Shown here: positions 57,408 through 64,000 of the stretch, piece by piece
Layout of the letters: every line of letters begins with the position of its first letter
Numbering within the stretch: position 1 is the stretch's first letter
Source: Piromyces finnis
Taxonomy: Eukaryota; Neocallimastigomycota; Neocallimastigomycetes; Neocallimastigales; Neocallimastigaceae
DNA length: 64,000 bases
NCBI GenBank assembly: GCA_002104945.1
Contig: MCFH01000004.1
Coordinates: forward strand, 720,001-784,000
Direction: 5' to 3'
The notes under the pieces: generated by a model
Told to the model about the DNA's origin: nothing
Database searches by the model: none
What the model saw: the letters and a program-made list of their open reading frames with translations, nothing else
Translations under genes and position numbers: made by a program

Positions 57408-57716
57408 TTGGGACTTTTCTTTTATGATATTTATGTTGATATAATTCTTTTATTTATTTTTAGTGATTTAAATAAATATTGTGAATGGGCAAGTACTTTA
57501 CGTAATCCAGCAACTTCAAAAATATTTTCAGTATTGAAAGAAGTTGGTAATCTTTTTATTGTTGATACTGCACAAGATTTAAAAAGAATTGTATTAGATA
57601 CTGATAGATATGGTGGTTATTTAAGAAGAGATGATATAGATGATCTTTTAAAATGTCGTACAGATTATAAAGATATTCAATATGTCATTGAAACTAAGGA
57701 TTGTATTATTCAATAA
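52148..57716 (+). CDS. RCY1: Recyclin-1/Pof6-like F-box protein with Sec10-like domain
   Basis: Nine exons (52148-52712, 53034-53093, 53202-56244, 56343-56420, 56518-56653, 56751-56963, 57041-57153, 57242-57304, 57464-57716) join in phase to 1,507 residues. Yeast Rcy1 and fission yeast Pof6 have about 840-870, and the excess is N-terminal. Residues 1-540 are Asn/Asp/Ser-rich with repeated FGDF motifs. An F-box follows at about 555-600 (LNLPPDIILHILSFVSLEDL, LCRRFK). The remaining roughly 900 residues hold the Sec10-like helical region, including MTKNLMGKNKNKENK and the C-terminal LKEVGNLFIVDTAQDLKRIV and RRDDIDDLLKCRTDY segments. Family members act with Skp1 in endocytic recycling and exocytosis at sites of polarised growth. 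The start is the first ATG after stop-rich DNA. Confidence 0.9.
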
Positions 57717-58020
57717 ACTCAATTCTTTTTCTTTTTTTTTTTTTTTTAATGCATTACCTCTAATTCACACATCCCTTATCTCCTCAAATCTATTAAATAT
57801 ATATACAAAATTATTCTTTTTCATGATAAATAAGCAATATCCTTTATATACTATATATAAACTTGAAAGAAAAAAAAAAAAAGGAATTAGAATTGTGAAA
57901 AATAAATTTCAATAATTCGACAGTAAAATTAATTACTAAAAATTAAATATTAATATTTCAATAATTTAATATCAAATATATTCATATTATTTATAGATAA
58001 AAATGAAAATGAAAATGAAA

Positions 58021-58063
<43 letters not shown>

Positions 58064-61000
58064 CAATCATCTTTATAAAATCTTTAAAAAATATCTTTAA
58101 CAATACATATATAGTAATAGAAAAAGTAGATGTTTAACGAAAATATTTTATATATATATAATATTATTTATAAATTTAAATAATCAAACATTTTAATAAT
58201 GCAATTAATGTAATAATAGTATATATATATATATATAATAGATGAATCATTGAAATAAATATTTTTGATTATTTGTATTTTTTATTTTTTATTTTATTAA
58301 TTTATTAGTTTATTATCTTTCTCTTTTTCTTTATTAATTTATCTTAAAAATAGTTTTAAAAATTGTTAAACCATCAACTAAACATTCTAATTTATATTAA
58401 AAAATAAATAATCTCACTTATAATATATGATATATGATATATTTCCATTTTTTAAACCTATCTAATGACATTCACTTGATATTATCATGTGTTCAATATT
58501 CTGATTTTTATTTTTTTTTTTTAATATTAAATTATGCAAATTTGAATGATTAACAGAATATTGGCAGTTATACTTATCATATATTTATAAGGTATATTCC
58601 TTTACTATAGGTTTAAATAAACAATAACAATTAATATAAAAATAATGTGATATACTTAAAAATTTACAATAAAAGCAATTGAATACTTTAAAAAAATTGA
58701 ATTTGATACTAATATTAATAATATACGAATGAATATGATGAAAAATAAAAGGATTTTAAAAAATCATATAAAAGCTACCCTAATACTTAGAATTCATTAT
58801 TACTATAAAGTAGATTATAATAAAATTTCTATGATAGTTTAAAGAATAAAGCTATTGATGTAGTTATGAATAATTTAGTAGAGATCTTACTACCATTATT
58901 TAACCCTCCAAAAAAACATGCAAATCTACTTTCTTATCACTGGTTAAAATACTGATGAAAAGTAGTTTTATCCATTTTTGTTATAAACTTCTAACCTTTT
59001 AATAGAAATTTTAAATTTAAAAAAAAAAAGTTTAAAATAATTTTAATTAAATAATTCAAACTTTAATAAATATATTTTTTCATAGAGTTCAAAAACATTT
59101 TATTAATTATTAAACTTTTAAATATATAAAATGTATATTTTATTTATTTTATTTATACATAACATATTTAATATATATAATAAATATATTAAATAAATAT
59201 ACAATTTTATGTATTATTATTTAATTTAAATAATCCAATCAATTTAAATAATTTAATAAATTTATTTTTGATTTTAATATATGATAAATAAATTAAAATA
59301 ATGAAAAAGGAAGGTTCATTTTTAATAAATAAAAAATAAATATAATAAATATATTTTACTTATATATATTAATATATTAAATCTTTAATATTTTCATTTA
59401 AATACTAATTAATGAGTATATATTTCTTATATTAATATTATATTTTAATTCATATTGTATTTCATAAATAAAAACCAAAAGAAATTTATATATATTGAAA
59501 TATATAGATAAATACTATTATTAATATAAAAATAAATTGTTTTAGAATATAGTTAATGAAGTTCTATTAATATAAAATTTAATCAATCTATTTTATTAAT
59601 TTATTTATAATAGAATATATACACTTTATAAAAATATAAGCATAGAAAAAAATAATAATCATTTATTATTTATTATGGCAATTTTTTACGGCATATTTAC
59701 AAGGTCTTTTTATGGTTATATTTCTTTTTTTTTTTGTAATATTTAATAATAAAAAAATTTATGGCTTTTATAACAAAGTAAAAAAAAACTATGATTTTCT
59801 CAAACAAAAAATACGAAAAACTCCAGAATTAGAACAATTTAATAAAAACAATAGTCCCTTTATTAATTTATTTATTGTGGCTTTATAATAATAAATATTA
59901 TATACATACAGACAATTTATTATATTTTAAATTCTTATTTTGTGGTATTATCTATATTAAAAAAATCACTAATTAATTGGTTAGAATTAATGTAGTACGA
60001 TATAGAATGTAAAATTTAAATTGTAAATTTAAACATTATTATTAAATATTTATATTGTATTTAGTCAATATACCAAAAAAGAAATTTATATTAAAATTTT
60101 ATTATTTGAGGGAAAAATTTTTTTTTCTTTAAAAAAAAATAAAATAAAATAAAAATTAATATTAAAAAAAGAAAATAAATATTAATAATTAATAAAAGCT
60201 TTATTATTTAGATTTCTTTTTTCTTTTCTTTTTTTTTTTTTTTTTTTATAAAAATATTTTTTCTTTTTTTCTCTTATAGATTAGAAATTGATTTTTAAAT
60301 TTTTTTATAATTGATTCTTATCTAAAATAAAAAGAAAGGAAAAGAGGAAAAAAAAAAAAGATATTTAAGTAATATAAAATTTAATCGATTCTTTATGCAT
60401 AAAATTTGTATTTATCGAGAAAAAAAATAAATATGTTTTATTATTATTATTATTAATGAATTCAATCAATAAAATAAATAAAAAACAAAATAAAATAAAT
60501 AAAACAACAATAAATAAAAAAAAAAAAAAAAAAAAAAATCATTAGAAATAGTTTAAAAGAAAGAATTTACTTATAATAATGAAAATAACTTCTTAATTTT
60601 ATTTAGAGTAATTAGAATAATACAATAACGTGATATAATAATTCAATATTTCATAAACAAAACAAAACAATAATAAGAAGTTAAAATTTTATTATTAATA
60701 GATAAATAAAAATTAAAAAAAGAAAAGTCAAAAAATAAAAATAAATTAAACAGTAATAATAGTGATTTAAAACAAATATTATCATAGAATCACAATAATT
60801 GTAAATATTAATTTTTTCTAATATATTTAAAATAAGCGTTTTTTTTTTTAAATAGGCAAAATAAACATACAATACCAATAATTTTAGAATACCAACTTTT
60901 TTTTACGACAAATCAAATCGTAATTCTTTATAACGCCAATATAATATTGCAATTATTCCTTAATATTTAAGTTTTAAAATATAAAGCAATTTGTGTTAAT

Positions 61001-61250
61001 AAAACATTTATTATAAACGAAGAAACAAAATATCAAGCGTTATTCATTATAATAATATTTTAGTTAACAAAAATAAACAATATTATTTTTAAATTATTTA
61101 CAAAAAATTTTAGTATATTTTTTATTTTGAATTATAGAAAGAAAAGATTTTTATTATTAAATAATCTTTTATTATTGAAAACAATCACAAAAAGTAAATA
61201 AAAATAAATAATAAACAAAATACTTTCATTCTAAAAGATAATAATACAAA
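57717..61250. other. 3.5-kb intergenic region
   Basis: Contains a 40-base A-run at 58023-58062, AT runs (58222-58238) and T-runs (60230-60246). One coding-like fragment lies at 58824-58955 and is listed separately. Otherwise the sequence is A/T with no exon or RNA signal. The 3' end holds the promoter of the last gene. Confidence 0.55.
58824..58955 (+). pseudogene. Short coding-like fragment, possible gene remnant
   Basis: A 43-residue open stretch reads NFYDSLKNKAIDVVMNNLVE then ILLPLFNPPKKHANLL and SYHWLKY before a TGA. It has a balanced residue mix (Pro, His, Trp, Asp) unlike the Ile/Lys/Phe/Tyr translations of neighbouring spacer DNA. The stretch just upstream reads sensibly only in a different frame, which suggests a frameshifted old exon. 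I recognise no family. Confidence 0.3.
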
Positions 61251-63873
61251 ATGACTGAAGAAGATGATATGCTTGCTCAAGTATCTGAGATACTGGACAG
61301 TCTTTGTGAGTACAATTACATTTATTAAATTAAAATAAATATAAAATATAAATAATTAATATTTATAAATATATAATTCTATATAGTATTAAATGTAAAT
61401 AACGATGATGGTTTAAATAGTGAAGATACAGATACTTTAAAATGCTATTTAAACAAAAGAAATAATGATCTTAATTTAGCTATTCGTGAGTATATAAATA
61501 ATATAATTTAAAATAAAGTAGAAAATATAATATTAATATATTTCATGTATTTATAAATCAGAAATTTCACAAGCTTTATTAGTAAAGCATGAAAATGATC
61601 AAGAAAATATTGCTGAAACAGAAGAAAAATATAATAACTTGTTAACTCAAGAAACAGAATATAAAGAAATAATCGATAAAACAGTTTTTATGCTTGAAGA
61701 AGAAAAATCTGAAAAAGATAGAATTTCACTTGAAAGAAGTGAATTAAAAAATGTAAGTTATAATTATATAGTAAATAATTGTATAATAACCGATTACTAA
61801 TAAAAATATATAATAAAAAAGAAAAATAATAGCTTAAAAGCTGAATTAGAAGATACTAAATTAAAATTGGATGAACTTAGCAATAAGTTAAATAACTTAG
61901 AAATGTTAGAATTGGAATTAAAAAACACTAAATCTATAATAGAATTAAAAGATAAAGAAAACAGTTTAATGTCTAAAGATGTAAGTATTGATATAATTAT
62001 TTATACATAGTATTTTAAACCTACGTGTTAATATAAATGTATATAATAAATAGTTTGAAAATTTAATTAGTCAATTTTCAGTATTAAAGCATCATGAAGA
62101 TAGCTTAAATTTAGAACTTAATAGAATAAACCAAGAATATAGTAAGTTTTTATCTATAAAATTATAATACAATGACATTGGTGAATAATAATATTAATTT
62201 TTTTTATTATCATTAAAAAGAAATATTTAAGATTGAAAGTATTCAAAAGGTAAAAATGCTTGAAAAAAGCAGAAAAGAGTATGTAGAAAAAATAAAAATG
62301 AAGGATGAAGAATTAAAACAAAAAATTGTAAGTGTTGATTTATAAATTAAAATTAATAAAACCAAAAAAAAAATTATTTCATAGACTAATTAATAATTAT
62401 TTAATAACTAACAAAAAAAATATATAGAAAGAAATTAATGAGATCAAAAACAATGTTGAAGAATATCAAACAAAACAATTTAATGATTCATTGCAAAAAT
62501 TAACAAATGAAAATGAATCATTACAAAATATAATAGATGAAAAAGAAAAATTGTTATCTGAAAATCGTATGAGTATTTTAAATTTGAATTCCCAAATAAA
62601 CAAAAAGGAAAATGAATTATCTGAAAAAGATATAGAAATTAATAATCTTAATAATAAAATCAATGATAAAATAAAAATAATATCTGAAAGCAATATAGAA
62701 ATTTCAAATTTAAAATTAAAAGCAAACGATACAGAAAATAAAATAGAGAGTTTAACCGAAATATTAAATGCTAAAGATAAAATAATATCAGAAAATAAAG
62801 ATGTAATGATGAAGTTAAACGAAATTATCAATGGTAAAGACAATGAACTTAAAGATAAACAAGAAAAAATGAAGATTTTAGAAAATCAAGTCAATGAAAA
62901 AGATATTATTATCAATGAAAATAAAAAGAGATTTATCGAATTGGAATCAAATTCACTACAATTAAATATGAATGTTGAAAATAGAGAAAAAGAAAATATA
63001 AATAATGATGATAATGATTTTTCTGAGCTTCAATTGGAAAATGATAGATTGATGAATGAAATAGAAAAAATAAAATCTGAATATACAAAAATTCAGCAAT
63101 TAAACGAAAACTTAGAATTAGAAAAAAAGGAAAAAGAAAATGAACATGATAAAATAAAAAATGAAATGGAAGAATTAAAAAAGGTACAAGAAGAAAACAA
63201 TAAATTAAAAGAAGAAAGAGATGAATACAAAAATAATTGTAAAAAATTACAAGAAGAGTGTGATGCTTTAATTAAAGATCTCAAAGCAAAGGATAGTTCA
63301 GGTAAAGATAAAAAAATTGAAATTCTTATGAAGGAAAACAGTGATTTAAAAAACAAATTAGAATTTGCTGAAGATCAAATAATAAGATTAACACATGATA
63401 ACAAGGAAACAGAAGTTTTAGTTATTAAAGCTAATGACGAAATTTCAAGATTGAACAGAATTATTAACAATAACCAAGAAATAAAATTCTATGATAGTGG
63501 TTTAGAATCTCTTGATTCTGAAAAAACCGAAAGTATTAATAATGATAGTATAATTGAATCACCAATAATAAAAACTAAGACAATGGTTAATGTTGGTATT
63601 CAATGCAACATTGGTAAGAAACAAACTTTACACAAGAGCAGCAGTAGATTAATAGAAGATAAATATGCTGGTTCTGATAAATGGTCTAAACTTGCCACTC
63701 CAAAACATAAACCACACACTATATTAAGTTCATATCAACATTCTCTTAGTAGACAACGCTCTATGTCACCTATACCCTGTCCATCACCTACACCTTCCAA
63801 TGCTTCCTCTTGTTCTTCACTAAATGAAAGACCACCATGGAGATTATGGAGTTTATATACAAAGAAGAATTAA
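61251..63873 (+). CDS. Long coiled-coil protein with Ser/Pro-rich basic tail
   Basis: Seven exons (61251-61305, 61387-61485, 61562-61752, 61822-61980, 62054-62141, 62221-62327, 62428-63873) join in phase to 714 residues. A short N-terminal part (MTEEDDMLAQVSEILDSLLN) precedes about 550 residues of Lys/Glu/Asn/Leu heptads. The C-terminal 130 residues change character: VNVGIQCN, then a basic Ser/Pro-rich tail (RQRSMSPIPCPSPTPSNASS) ending in RPPWRLWSLYTKKN. VGIQCN resembles the GIQ-type dynein light chain (LC8) binding motif, often placed beside coiled coils. The SxxSP and SPTP sites look like proline-directed kinase targets. No catalytic domain is seen. It may be a cytoskeletal or polarity scaffold, but no orthologue is recognised. 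The exon 4 acceptor at 61821 is chosen because the nearer AG would give an immediate stop. Confidence 0.85.
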
Positions 63874-64000
63874 TAATAATCCCATAACTACATTTAATAT
63901 TATAATATAGAATTTTTTTTATTTAATTATTATTATTTTTATAGTAATAAAAAAATAAAAAATTAACCAAATGGCATTTTATATATATATAAGCAGTTTT

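Noticed and set aside
62466-62843. Minus-strand hydrophobic frames opposite the last coiled-coil gene
   Set aside because: They are complements of Lys/Glu-rich heptads, which read as Phe/Leu/Ser on the other strand.

Overview
The window reads as a nuclear contig from an extremely AT-rich, intron-rich fungus. Fungal or near-fungal genes (a Recyclin-1/Pof6-type F-box protein, Elp5, Nhp2, Rrp14/SURF6), many short GT-AG introns (14 in MCM5), poly-asparagine tracts and homopolymer-filled spacers point to an anaerobic gut fungus (Neocallimastigomycota). This is an inference from gene content and composition. An AT-rich amoebozoan is the main alternative, but it fits the intron density and the Recyclin gene less well.

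Fourteen protein genes can be assembled by joining exons with canonical splice signals and consistent phase. In order: a PAS-kinase-type Ser/Thr kinase (+, 5' end unresolved); RPT6, the 26S proteasome ATPase (-); a four-helix voltage-sensor-domain protein (+); ELP5 (-); NHP2 (+); an asparagine/methionine-rich long coiled-coil protein (+); SURF6/RRP14 (+); a secreted histidine-phosphatase-fold protein lacking its catalytic histidines (+); a small F-box/ankyrin protein (+); MCM5 (-, 15 exons); a DDHD-domain phospholipase (-); a cyclin-box protein (-); a Recyclin-like F-box/Sec10 protein of about 1,507 residues (+); and a second long coiled-coil protein (+). Most do housekeeping work: protein turnover, tRNA modification, ribosome biogenesis, replication, cell cycle and membrane traffic. 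They do not form one pathway or a cluster. NHP2 and SURF6 both act in rRNA production, and MCM5 and the cyclin both act in the cell cycle, but their proximity carries no obvious meaning.

The most unusual part is 45802-46340. It is an intergenic island of roughly 540 bases with about 40% G+C, surrounded by sequence with well under 20%. It has no sustained reading frame and contains a chain of perfect short inverted repeats. I interpret it as an unidentified structured non-coding RNA gene, possibly transcribed by RNA polymerase III. Other points of note are a 6-nt microexon in the kinase domain, repeated FGDF motifs in the Recyclin-like protein, the predicted pseudophosphatase, and two patches of decayed coding-like sequence (27358-27838 and 58824-58955).

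Spacers make up about half of the window and consist mostly of A/T homopolymers, AT dinucleotide runs and AAT/TTA triplet runs.
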